Source: Candidatus Wolframiiraptor sp.
GTDB taxonomy: Archaea; Thermoproteota; Nitrososphaeria_A; Caldarchaeales; Wolframiiraptoraceae
Length of the DNA: 8,856 nucleotides
Assembly: GCA_003660635.1 (NCBI GenBank)
Contig: QMUP01000025.1
Coordinates: forward strand, 1-8,856
Direction: 5' to 3'
Part shown: positions 1-5,886 of the stretch, piece after piece
Layout: the number at the start of each line of letters is the position of its first letter
Numbering within the stretch: the first letter of the stretch is position 1
Program-made: the position numbers and the translations under genes
Notes under the pieces: generated by a model
Told to the model about the DNA's origin: nothing
What the model saw: only the letters and a program-made list of their open reading frames with translations
The model's database searches: none

Positions 1-1
1 C

Positions 2-796
2 GAGGTACCGAGGAACCTGCTTCCAGCCCGGGCTAAGCGCATAGGCGGAGCCGCCTTGCTCAGACTTAGACCTGAGCTGGAGGAATATAGAAGGCAGATA
101 GGTGAAGCTGTTAAGGAATTTTACGGCGTAAGATCTGTTTATCTGATTAGGGGAATTGAGGGAATCGAGCGGAGACCGTGTTTAGAACTGTTGGCGGGAG
201 AGCCCGTGGCCGAGATTACGCACCGCGAGTACGGCTGCGTCTTCAAACTCGACTTAACGAGACTCATGTTCTGTCTTGGTAACAGCTTCGAGAGATTGAG
301 AATCGCCGGCTTAACCGCTAGGGGAGATGTCGTCGTCGACATGTTTGCGGGCGTAGGGCAATTCACGATCCCGATCGCCGTCCTAGCTGAGCCCAGTAAA
401 ATCTACGCCATCGAGATAAATCCAGATGCCTACCGATATCTCCTCGAAAATATACGGCTGAATGGAGTAGAAGATGTCGTCGAGGCGATCCTCGGAGATT
501 GTAGAAAAATTGTCCCGGAAAGGCTTTCGGGAATCGCCGACAGGGTGATTATGGGATATTTCGGGGGGACGATCAAAGCGCTCTCCGCGGCGTTGTCTGC
601 TCTGAAACCCGAGGGAGGCATAATTCATTTCCATGAGCTCGCCAGGAGAGGAAGTGAAGAGGGTTTTGTAAAAGGAGTTTTAGAAGCTGCGGGGAGACTG
701 GGATTCGAGACTCGATTGATCTCCTGGAGGAAGGTTAAGAGTTATTCAAAGACGAAGAATCACATCGTGATAGACTTCTTGGCAGTAGAGACTTAA
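2..796 (+). CDS. taw2: tRNA wyosine aminocarboxypropyltransferase Taw2 (TYW2 homologue), 5'-truncated by the window edge
   Basis: Class I SAM-binding enzyme of the Trm5/TYW2 family. Taw2 transfers the aminocarboxypropyl group of S-adenosylmethionine to C7 of 4-demethylwyosine at position 37 of tRNA-Phe, a step of wybutosine-type synthesis in the cytoplasm. The reading frame is open from base 2, and the residues before the in-frame TTG at 56 (VPRNLLPARAKRIGG) match the conserved family N-terminal block. That TTG is therefore not the start; the gene begins left of the window. Visible motifs are the HRE-GC-FKLD block, the SAM loop DMFAGVGQFTIPIA, EINPDAY, and DRVIMGYFGGT followed by GGIIHFHE. 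The MGY stretch replaces the NLP motif typical of the Trm5 guanine-N1 methyltransferase, and MFCLGNSFER resembles the GN-ER form of Taw2; both favour Taw2. A Trm5-like activity is the main alternative. The stop codon overlaps that of convergent uL14. Confidence 0.8.
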   Translation, partial: EVPRNLLPARAKRIGGAALLRLRPELEEYRRQIGEAVKEFYGVRSVYLIRGIEGIERRPCLELLAGEPVAEITHREYGCVFKLDLTRLMFCLGNSFERLRIAGLTARGDVVVDMFAGVGQFTIPIAVLAEPSKIYAIEINPDAYRYLLENIRLNGVEDVVEAILGDCRKIVPERLSGIADRVIMGYFGGTIKALSAALSALKPEGGIIHFHELARRGSEEGFVKGVLEAAGRLGFETRLISWRKVKSYSKTKNHIVIDFLAVET

Positions 797-1227
797 ACTA
801 TTATGCTCGCAGCATTAGCTATTCTTGGCCATCTTTCAGCCGCTTCCCTGGCGACAGGTCCCTTTATCTCGGTCGCCTTAAGATCGCCTTCCGGGGTCAC
901 GAGCACGGCGGCCGTATCCTCGAACATGATCCAGGTGCCGTTCGGCCTCCTATAGGGCTTCCTCTGCCTGATTATCACGGCGTGCATCGGCTTCTTCCTC
1001 AGGTCTATCGGCCCCTTCTTAACGGTCACGGAGACCAGGTCCCCGACGGCCGCGCATGGATGCTGCCTCCTCCTAGTCTTGATCCCATGAACTTGGATTA
1101 TCTTTAGTAGCTGGGCTCCTGAATTGTCCGCGCAGGCTATGAGCGAGCCCACGTTTATCGTCCTAGGTATGTTAGGTCTGCGCTCGAGGACCCCTACCGC
1201 GGCGACCGCCCTGCTCCTCCTAGACAT
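793..1227 (-). CDS. rpl14: Large ribosomal subunit protein uL14 (archaeal L14)
   Basis: Binds 23S rRNA in the large subunit near the intersubunit bridge and the factor-binding region. The protein is 144 residues, normal for archaea (roughly 130-145). Landmarks are CADNSGAQ near residues 33-40, a basic KTRRRQHP loop, and the archaeal C-terminal block PEGDLKATEIKGP followed by REAAERWPRIANAASIIV. I chose the ATG at 1227 because GAGGTGG lies about seven bases upstream. A longer in-frame TTG at 1242 would add five residues (MRWWL) encoded by that Shine-Dalgarno stretch itself. It follows uS17 after 40 bases and is the last gene of the rnp1-uS17-uL14 unit. The usual next genes, uL24 and S4e, are absent. 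The stop TAA lies in a TTAA shared with convergent taw2. Confidence 0.97.
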   Translation of the reverse strand: MSRRSRAVAAVGVLERRPNIPRTINVGSLIACADNSGAQLLKIIQVHGIKTRRRQHPCAAVGDLVSVTVKKGPIDLRKKPMHAVIIRQRKPYRRPNGTWIMFEDTAAVLVTPEGDLKATEIKGPVAREAAERWPRIANAASIIV

Positions 1228-1267
1228 GAGCCACCACCTCAACAGGCTTTTCTCGAGGCTTTAAACA

Positions 1268-1597
1268 TCACTTTTCCAGCTTCTCGATCACGACGAAGCT
1301 GACGGCCTTGCTAAGGGGCCTGCACTCCGCGATTTTGACCAAATCCCCCTCCTTAACATCGATACATGGGGGTAGGTGGGCGGGAATGTTACTCCTCCTC
1401 CGCTCATATCGCTTGTATTTTCGGACATAATGTAGGTATTCACGTCTGACTATCACGGTTTTGGGCATCTTCTTCTTATAAACGACGCCTGTCAAGATTA
1501 TGCCACGTACCTTTAGGTGACCGTGAAAGGGACAATTAGGGTCATCGCATTCCCTCTCAGGCGGCTTAACCGGTATTCCTATGTTTCTAGTCACCAC
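1268..1597 (-). CDS. rps17: Small ribosomal subunit protein uS17 (archaeal S17)
   Basis: Early-assembly 16S rRNA-binding protein of the small subunit with an OB fold. It is 109 residues, in the usual archaeal range. The N-terminal block [22 protein letters not shown] (about residues 5-26, with Cys17, Cys22 and His25) is the archaeal/eukaryotic type of extension. It is followed by the core [21 protein letters not shown] and the C-terminal [14 protein letters not shown]. The start is one of two adjacent GTG codons, at 1597 or 1594. The second would give the classic GTGA overlap with the rnp1 stop, and GAGGGTG sits 5 or 8 bases upstream depending on the choice. Either way translation is coupled to rnp1. 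Confidence 0.97.
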   Translation of the reverse strand: MVTRNIGIPVKPPERECDDPNCPFHGHLKVRGIILTGVVYKKKMPKTVIVRREYLHYVRKYKRYERRRSNIPAHLPPCIDVKEGDLVKIAECRPLSKAVSFVVIEKLEK

Positions 1598-1878
1598 CTT
1601 CTCACCCTCTTCTTCAACCTCTCTTCAGGTCTTCCGATAAGCGTATGTCCCTCAACTAAAACCCTTTCCCCGGAGGGTAGGGTGAACTCGAAGAGGTAGG
1701 CGTTCTTTGGTAGCATGACGATTTTCCCATCTTCTCTCAAGACCCTGATCATGTTCTTGGTCTCTCCCACGATCTCTCCTACGTGGACGTAATCTCCCTT
1801 AAGAGGCTTTGCCCTCACTCTCAGACCTAAAAGTTCATGCCGCAGTATATTCTTCGGGGTTAAAGTCTTGATTCTCAA
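1591..1878 (-). CDS. rnp1: Ribonuclease P protein component 1 (Rnp1/Pop4/p29 family)
   Basis: Protein subunit of archaeal RNase P, which removes 5' leaders from pre-tRNA; it pairs with Rpp21 on the specificity part of the RNA. The protein is 95 residues, normal for the family, with an Sm-like barrel. Conserved blocks are [19 protein letters not shown] at the N-terminus, [13 protein letters not shown] in the middle, and [20 protein letters not shown] followed by [15 protein letters not shown] at the end. The start is a TTG at 1878 with no convincing Shine-Dalgarno site at normal distance. A TATA-like box at 1901-1910 lies about 27 bases upstream, so the message may be leaderless or nearly so. 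It is the first gene of the rnp1-uS17-uL14 operon. Elsewhere in archaea it normally follows uL29 or SUI1. Confidence 0.96.
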   Translation of the reverse strand: MRIKTLTPKNILRHELLGLRVRAKPLKGDYVHVGEIVGETKNMIRVLREDGKIVMLPKNAYLFEFTLPSGERVLVEGHTLIGRPEERLKKRVRRW

Positions 1879-1879
1879 A

Positions 1880-1890
1880 CCTAATTTAGG
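1880..1890. repeat. Odd palindrome at the rnp1 start
   Basis: CCTAA-T-TTAGG is a perfect 5-base inverted repeat around one central base, ending one base before the rnp1 start codon. It covers the predicted transcription start of the rnp1 operon, so it could be a small operator or a 5'-end structure. Such short palindromes also arise by chance in AT-rich spacers. Confidence 0.35.
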
Positions 1891-1900
1891 AGGGAAACCG

Positions 1901-1910
1901 TTAAATTAAA
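1901..1910 (-). promoter_or_regulatory. Candidate TATA box for the rnp1-uS17-uL14 operon
   Basis: On the minus strand this reads TTTAATTTAA, in the 42-base gap after the sfsA stop. Its centre is about 27 bases before the TTG start of rnp1, the usual archaeal distance from TATA box to transcription start. It would give a leaderless message, consistent with the weak ribosome binding site there. Confidence 0.5.
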
Positions 1911-1920
1911 GCCATTCGAT

Positions 1921-2631
1921 TCACAGCTCAACCTCGAGTTCGGGGTCTGAGAGATAGATGGAGGATTTAACCGGATCATAAGCCATGGCAATTGCCCTGA
2001 TCTCTATTCCCCGGTCCTTGGCCGTTAAGAGAAGAGTGGAGAGCTCTTGGTCTGCTTGAAAATTGGGTTTAAAAGCTGAGACCTTTGGGAGCGCGGCTAT
2101 GAATAAGAGCATCCCGCGGCAACCTTTCTCTGCGGCTTTAATGAGGTCTTTAATCTGCTTCCTAGCCCTGATCGATGGGCAATCCGGATAGGAGGCGTAG
2201 TTACCTATCCTGAGGGCCGCGCTCTTAACTTCTAAGAAGACTTTCTCCCCACCGCATTCGAGAAGATAATCCAATAGCGAGCTCCCAACCCGCACATTTC
2301 TTCTCAATATTCTACACATCTTAAGCCATGGGATGAGGTTCATCGCCCTCTCGAAGGCCTTCAGCTGGAGATGAGTATCTATGATCGCTCCAAGCTCATC
2401 ATCTCTCACCGCGAACAATCTGTACCTTAATTTGCTGGGACTGACGAGTTCTGTACAGAACCCCTCCCTTCCTTTTCCTAAATAATCTAGGAGACGACCG
2501 GTGTTGCACAGATAGGCTTTAAGAACACGGTCTCCGATGGAGATGTTAACGACAAAGCGATTCACTCTCTCGAGGACCTTGCACCTGATTGTGGGTTTGA
2601 CTTTAAGCAGCTCTGCAATAACCGATGACAT
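1921..2631 (-). CDS. sfsA: SfsA family protein (sugar fermentation stimulation protein homologue, PD-(D/E)XK-like nuclease fold)
   Basis: The family is named after an E. coli gene that affects maltose metabolism; its biochemical role is not settled. Known family features are DNA binding and a predicted PD-(D/E)XK nuclease fold. At 236 residues the length is typical. Visible motifs are LCNTGR at residues 41-46, SSLLDYLLE at 117-125 (usually SRFDFLL), LEVKSAAL at 133-140, YPDCPSIRARKQIKDL at 148-163, and a C-terminal FKPNFQADQELSTLL block. Asp121 with Glu134-x-Lys136 fits the nuclease-type active site. The ATG at 2631 lies 10 bases after the fprA stop, so it is probably the last gene of the fprA transcript. 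No clear Shine-Dalgarno site is present. Why it travels with oxygen-defence genes is unknown. Confidence 0.9.
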   Translation of the reverse strand: MSSVIAELLKVKPTIRCKVLERVNRFVVNISIGDRVLKAYLCNTGRLLDYLGKGREGFCTELVSPSKLRYRLFAVRDDELGAIIDTHLQLKAFERAMNLIPWLKMCRILRRNVRVGSSLLDYLLECGGEKVFLEVKSAALRIGNYASYPDCPSIRARKQIKDLIKAAEKGCRGMLLFIAALPKVSAFKPNFQADQELSTLLLTAKDRGIEIRAIAMAYDPVKSSIYLSDPELEVEL

Positions 2632-2641
2632 GATTCGAAAA

Positions 2642-3859
2642 TTAATTAGTTGATGATTGGGATAGAAGCTTGGAAACCGATTCTAGGATTCGTTTCTTCA
2701 CGTCTTCATCAGGTTTTCCCTTAAACTCCACGACATCGATCACCGAGAAGTTTGCGGACCTAAAGCGCTCGGCGAGCTTCTTTCCGGCGACCCCCGCCCA
2801 CCCATGTGAACTCAAAACTAAGATGGGCTTGTTTGGAGGAATCTTCCTCGCTATCAAGTCGGCAACATGAGAGATCGTTGGGAAGACAGCATTTTCATAG
2901 GTCGGGGCAATTATTATCAGCGACTCAGAGTCAACGGCATCGCCTATTATCTTGTTGATCGAAGCCCATCTCACATCGGTGAAGCCGTAAGTTATTACCC
3001 GCTTGCCCTGCTTCTTGAGCTCCTCGGCGACGATATTTCCCGCTTCCTCACAAGACCCATACATCGAAGCATAGATCACTAAGACTTTTCCCTCTTCCGG
3101 GATCCCATCCGCGATCTTGAGATAGTATTCAATAATCCTCTCGGGGTTCTTCCTCCAGATCAATCCATGGGCCGGGGCGATCATCCTTATTTCCAGCCTT
3201 TGATCCATAAGCTTCTTAACATTTCTCGGGATGTGCTGCCTGTAACTTCCTATTATCGTGGAAATGTATTCCCGGACAAATGGGAGATAACTTGACACAA
3301 CTTCGTCATCGTCGTCAAAGATCGCCGGGGGAATTGAGAATCCTCCGAAGGCATCCCCGGAAAAGAGTATTCCATGACCCCTAAGATAGGTCATAATGGT
3401 TTCAGGCCAGTGAAGCCATGGAGTATGGAAGAACTCTAGATGGAGACCTCCCAAGGAAAGGCGTTCACCATCTTTCACGGCCCTAAATTTGACATCAATT
3501 CCGTAGAATGCCTTCATCATGCCTCTGACGAGCGGATGTCCCAGAACCTCTGCCCTGAAACCATTTTCCTTCAAGATCTTTGCAAGCGACCCACTGTGAT
3601 CCGGTTCCATATGGTGGACTATCACATGCGTTATATCCCTGATGTCAATTAGATCCTTCAAGGCCTCCGAGAAATCGTCGGCGTATTCCCGTTTCCAGCC
3701 ATCCACCAAGATGACCTCGTCCTCGCCCGTTAAGAGATAGGAATTGTAGGTAATCCCGTTTTCGATCTCCCAGAGGGCCTCAAAATACCTCACCTCATCG
3801 TCATCAACCCTGAGGAGGGATAACTCCTTTGAAATCTGTTTTGAGTGGATTTTAGGCAA
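2642..3859 (-). CDS. fprA: Flavodiiron protein (A-type flavoprotein, FprA family; O2 or NO reductase)
   Basis: Cytoplasmic enzyme that reduces O2 to water (or NO to N2O). It has a metallo-beta-lactamase-like diiron domain (about residues 1-250) followed by a flavodoxin-like FMN domain (about 257-400). The full diiron ligand set is visible: H83-x-E85-x-D87-H88 in HHMEPDHSG, H150 in WLHWPET, D169 in LFSGDAFGG and H231 in APAHGLIWR. The FMN loop is ASMYGSCEEAG near residue 264. At 405 residues it is full length for a class A enzyme without a C-terminal rubredoxin or reductase domain. In methanogens F420H2 is the donor; in others it is rubredoxin. None is encoded nearby, so the donor is open. The TTG start at 3859 has GGTGAG five bases upstream. 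It follows the superoxide reductase gene by 40 bases. Confidence 0.95.
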   Translation of the reverse strand: MPKIHSKQISKELSLLRVDDDEVRYFEALWEIENGITYNSYLLTGEDEVILVDGWKREYADDFSEALKDLIDIRDITHVIVHHMEPDHSGSLAKILKENGFRAEVLGHPLVRGMMKAFYGIDVKFRAVKDGERLSLGGLHLEFFHTPWLHWPETIMTYLRGHGILFSGDAFGGFSIPPAIFDDDDEVVSSYLPFVREYISTIIGSYRQHIPRNVKKLMDQRLEIRMIAPAHGLIWRKNPERIIEYYLKIADGIPEEGKVLVIYASMYGSCEEAGNIVAEELKKQGKRVITYGFTDVRWASINKIIGDAVDSESLIIIAPTYENAVFPTISHVADLIARKIPPNKPILVLSSHGWAGVAGKKLAERFRSANFSVIDVVEFKGKPDEDVKKRILESVSKLLSQSSTN

Positions 3860-3899
3860 GTTTTCTCACCATAAATAAAAATGATGATATTGAAAAGGC
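3860..3899 (-). promoter_or_regulatory. T-rich spacer between superoxide reductase and fprA, possible terminator or internal promoter
   Basis: Read on the minus strand, the 40-base gap contains CATTTTTATTTATGG, then GGTGAG and the fprA TTG start. A T-rich run just after a stop codon can end archaeal transcripts. The same run also resembles a TATA box, but that box would place transcription start inside fprA, so a separate fprA promoter here is doubtful. Confidence 0.25.
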
Positions 3900-4295
3900 T
3901 CACTTAGATGATTTCCAAAGCCCGTGAATGTTACAATATTCCCTGGCGCTGATTTCTTCTGCTTTGATTTGGAACTCGGCCTCCGGTTTATCTCCCGGGT
4001 TTAGAAACTTCCTATACACCCGATCATCCGCTATTAATTCGATCCATTCGATGTAGTGGTTTTGCTCCATTGGGTGAGGAACCGATCCAACCTTCACCTT
4101 TATTCCCGTCTCCATCTTCTCGATAACCGGCAAGTGCTTCTCTAAACCCATGTCCTTGACTTTCTCCCCGAGTGGGATCATGGGCTGGCCGCAGCAGATG
4201 AGTTGGCCTATTCCGGGGTGAAGGACCTCGATTATGTTTCCGCAGACCTCACACCTATAGATTTGAAGTCTCTCAGCCAAATTCACAACCCTCAT
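3900..4295 (-). CDS. dfx: Desulfoferrodoxin-type (two-iron) superoxide reductase
   Basis: Reduces superoxide to H2O2 without releasing O2, using an electron usually supplied by rubredoxin. The N-terminal desulforedoxin-like site has the four cysteines C15, C18, C34 and C35 (YRCEVCGN, then LICCGQPM). The catalytic Fe(His)4Cys site is complete: H54, H74, H80, C121 and H124, with the E52-K53 pair (GLEKH) that steers superoxide and proton supply. The spacing matches class I desulfoferrodoxin, and 131 residues is a usual length. The ATG at 4295 overlaps the upstream stop as TAATG, with GGAG about seven bases before it, so translation is coupled to the ferritin-like gene. Its product, H2O2, is a substrate for the enzymes encoded just upstream. 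Confidence 0.97.
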   Translation of the reverse strand: MRVVNLAERLQIYRCEVCGNIIEVLHPGIGQLICCGQPMIPLGEKVKDMGLEKHLPVIEKMETGIKVKVGSVPHPMEQNHYIEWIELIADDRVYRKFLNPGDKPEAEFQIKAEEISAREYCNIHGLWKSSK

Positions 4296-4714
4296 TAAAT
4301 CTCCTCGAGGATACCGGTAAAGAAATCATGATGCTCTTCTTCATCAGCGAGTATCTGCTCGAATAGCTTGGCCGTCGTCGTATCCCCCGTCTCGCGGGCT
4401 TTTTGAATAATTTGCTTGTAGAATTTTATCGCGTCTTCTTCGTCTTTCACATCTTGCTCGATCATCTCTTTCAACGTCTTCCCGACATTTATTGGGGCCG
4501 GCTGGGTTGTCGGTGTTCCTCCGAGATAAGTCAATCTCTCCGCGATTAGTTCGGCGTGCTTCATCTCGGCTATGGCTATGGTTCTCAGCTCCTCCTTCAC
4601 GGCGAATCCCTTGACGCCCTTCCACTGGACATGTTGCCACATGTATTGTATCGCGACCTGGAGTTCCCGGGCGACTGCCTCGTTTAACATTTCCAAAAGC
4701 TCCTTAGAAGACAT
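4295..4714 (-). CDS. bfr: Bacterioferritin-like diiron protein (ferritin-like four-helix bundle)
   Basis: Four-helix diiron protein, most likely a ferroxidase or iron store that uses O2 or H2O2. Counting from an in-frame TTG at 4720, the ligands are E19, E52-x-x-H55, E94 and E127-x-x-H130, almost the same numbers as in E. coli bacterioferritin (E18, E51, H54, E94, E127, H130). The methionine in AEMKHAE corresponds to the haem ligand Met52, so haem binding between subunits is possible. At about 139 residues it is shorter than typical bacterioferritin (about 158), missing mainly the C-terminal fifth helix. It has no rubredoxin-like tail, so it is not a classical rubrerythrin. I prefer the ATG at 4714 over the TTG, although neither has a strong ribosome binding site. 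It lies 29 bases after the peroxiredoxin stop and overlaps the superoxide reductase start by one base. A generic ferritin-like label is the alternative. Confidence 0.75.
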   Translation of the reverse strand: MSSKELLEMLNEAVARELQVAIQYMWQHVQWKGVKGFAVKEELRTIAIAEMKHAELIAERLTYLGGTPTTQPAPINVGKTLKEMIEQDVKDEEDAIKFYKQIIQKARETGDTTTAKLFEQILADEEEHHDFFTGILEEI

Positions 4715-4743
4715 GCACAAGTCACTTACCGCCTCATGTGATT

Positions 4744-5412
4744 TTAAAGTTTCTTATAGCAGAACCACCAGTCGAAGCACTCGAATTCCCCGGCCCTCGC
4801 CTTCTCAAGTCTATCCCTTGCGGTCTCCTCGTCGCTGGCGGGTGGGATTATTACCTTGTCGCCTATCAGCTCATTGTTTGGCCAATTGGCTGGCATCGCG
4901 ACGCCGCTTTCATCGGAGATTTGCAGGGCCTTCACGAGCCTCAGTATCTCATCCATGTTCCTCCCGACCTCTTGTGGGTAATAAAGAACCGCCCTGAGTA
5001 TCCCCTTCGGATCCACTATGAAGACCGCCCTAACGGTGTTCGTGCCCTTCCCGGGGTGGATCATGCCCATTAGCCGGGCTATCTTCCCCTGATCATCCGC
5101 TATGATCGGGAACTCTATCTCTATTCCGAGCTTCTCCCTTATCCACTCAACCCACTTGATGTGGCTGAATACCTGGTCTATGCTTAATCCGATGAGCTCG
5201 CAGTTCAGCTCCTTGAACTTGTCATATCTCTTCTGGAAGGCCACGAACTCGGTCGTGCACACCGGCGTGAAGTCCGCTGGATGCGAGAATAAGACAACCC
5301 ACTTCCCCTTATAATCCTCTGGGAACCTTATCCGCCCCCGCGTCGTCTGGGCCTCAAAACTCGGGACCCGATCTCCTAGGAGGGGTAATTTAAAATCTTG
5401 TTCCAAAGACAT
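4744..5412 (-). CDS. prx: Peroxiredoxin, archaeal Prx6-type with C-terminal cysteine pair
   Basis: Thiol peroxidase reducing H2O2 and organic peroxides in the cytoplasm. The catalytic motif P45-x3-T49-x2-C52 ([13 protein letters not shown]) has the peroxidatic Cys52; Arg128 in NTVRAVF completes the active site. The C-terminal arm, typical of the Prx6/archaeal group, ends in ECFDWWFC with C212 and C218. This six-residue separation matches the C207/C213 pair known from the Aeropyrum pernix enzyme, which forms decamers. At 222 residues it is slightly shorter than that protein. The start is ATG at 5412, but GAGGTG is only one base away. It fits TTG codon 3 (5406) better, at seven bases, so the true N-terminus may be two residues shorter. 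It is the first gene of the oxygen-defence run and is divergent from an Lrp-type regulator. The electron donor is not encoded nearby. Confidence 0.96.
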   Translation of the reverse strand: MSLEQDFKLPLLGDRVPSFEAQTTRGRIRFPEDYKGKWVVLFSHPADFTPVCTTEFVAFQKRYDKFKELNCELIGLSIDQVFSHIKWVEWIREKLGIEIEFPIIADDQGKIARLMGMIHPGKGTNTVRAVFIVDPKGILRAVLYYPQEVGRNMDEILRLVKALQISDESGVAMPANWPNNELIGDKVIIPPASDEETARDRLEKARAGEFECFDWWFCYKKL

Positions 5413-5430
5413 ACACCTCTGTTCCGCAAA

Positions 5431-5440
5431 TTATTTATTG
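5431..5440 (+). promoter_or_regulatory. Candidate TATA box for the Lrp-type regulator
   Basis: TTATTTATTG is centred about 26 bases before the ATG at 5461 and would place transcription start at or next to that ATG. This predicts a leaderless message, consistent with the absence of a Shine-Dalgarno site before the gene. It lies in the 48-base gap shared with the divergent peroxiredoxin promoter. Confidence 0.5.
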
Positions 5441-5447
5441 TCGGTCG

Positions 5448-5457
5448 ATATTATAAA
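5448..5457 (-). promoter_or_regulatory. Candidate TATA box for the peroxiredoxin operon
   Basis: On the minus strand this reads TTTATAATAT, a good archaeal TATA match. Transcription would start near 5427, leaving a leader of about 15 bases that contains GAGGTG before the peroxiredoxin start. It sits between the TATA box and the start codon of the divergent regulator, so a protein bound here could affect both genes. Confidence 0.55.
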
Positions 5458-5460
5458 CTT

Positions 5461-5883
5461 ATGGTTCGAATTTCGGACATAACCCTCATAAAATTACTCA
5501 TGGAAAATTCTAGGAGACCCTATATCGAGTTAGCTAAGATTCTCGGGGTCACAGAGGCAGCTGTTAGGAAGAGGATTAAGAGGCTTGAGGAGAGGGGCAT
5601 AATTCGGAGGTACTCGGTTGAAGTAGATCCGAGGAAGCTTGGTTACGAGGTGGTGGCCTTTATAGGGCTGGATGCCGCGCCGGAGCATTATATCCGGGTA
5701 ATGGAGGATCTGAGGGCAAGAGATGAGGTGATAAACCTGTATTCGACGAGCGGTGACCACATGTTGATCGCGGAGTGCTGGTTTAGGAACTCGCGTGAAC
5801 TCTCGGCATTCATTAAAGAACTTGAGCGCGCAAGAGAGATTTCAAGGGTGTGTCCGGCAATAGTACTCGAGAAGATCAAGTGA
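5461..5883 (+). CDS. Lrp/AsnC family transcriptional regulator
   Basis: Small DNA-binding regulator of 140 residues. The N-terminal winged helix-turn-helix covers about residues 4-50, with YIELAKILGVTEAAVRKRIKR at 21-41 as the typical AsnC-type helix-turn-helix, then the linker EERGIIRRYSVEVDPRKLGY. Residues 62-138 form the RAM ligand/oligomerisation domain, with the characteristic TSGDHMLIAE at 96-105. I chose the ATG at 5461. The frame is open further upstream to 5398, but those 21 codons would overlap the peroxiredoxin start and do not look like family sequence. It is divergent from the peroxiredoxin operon with 48 bases between starts, so control of itself and that operon is likely. Its ligand cannot be read from sequence, and the single cysteines at 106 and 131 are no obvious redox motif. 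It ends three bases from the convergent uL29 stop. Confidence 0.92.
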   Translation: MVRISDITLIKLLMENSRRPYIELAKILGVTEAAVRKRIKRLEERGIIRRYSVEVDPRKLGYEVVAFIGLDAAPEHYIRVMEDLRARDEVINLYSTSGDHMLIAECWFRNSRELSAFIKELERAREISRVCPAIVLEKIK

Positions 5884-5886
5884 TTT

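Noticed and set aside
56..58. TTG at 56 as the start of the first gene
   Set aside because: The frame stays open to base 2, and the upstream residues match the conserved N-terminal block of the Trm5/Taw2 family, so the gene is truncated by the window edge.
1243..1262. Direct repeat GGCTTT-N6-GGCTTT between uS17 and uL14
   Set aside because: Two six-base copies in a short spacer are not convincing as a regulatory element without conservation data.
3852..3872. Six-codon minus-strand micro-ORF (ATG at 3872) overlapping the fprA start, possible leader peptide
   Set aside because: It has no ribosome binding site of its own, and short ATG-to-stop frames are common by chance.
4572..5073. Plus-strand open frames across the ferritin-like and peroxiredoxin genes
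   Set aside because: They mirror strongly supported minus-strand genes, have no recognisable motifs and no good ribosome binding sites.
5398..5460. A longer Lrp-type regulator starting at 5398
   Set aside because: It would overlap the divergent peroxiredoxin start and both promoter boxes, and the extra residues do not resemble the family; the ATG at 5461 fits.
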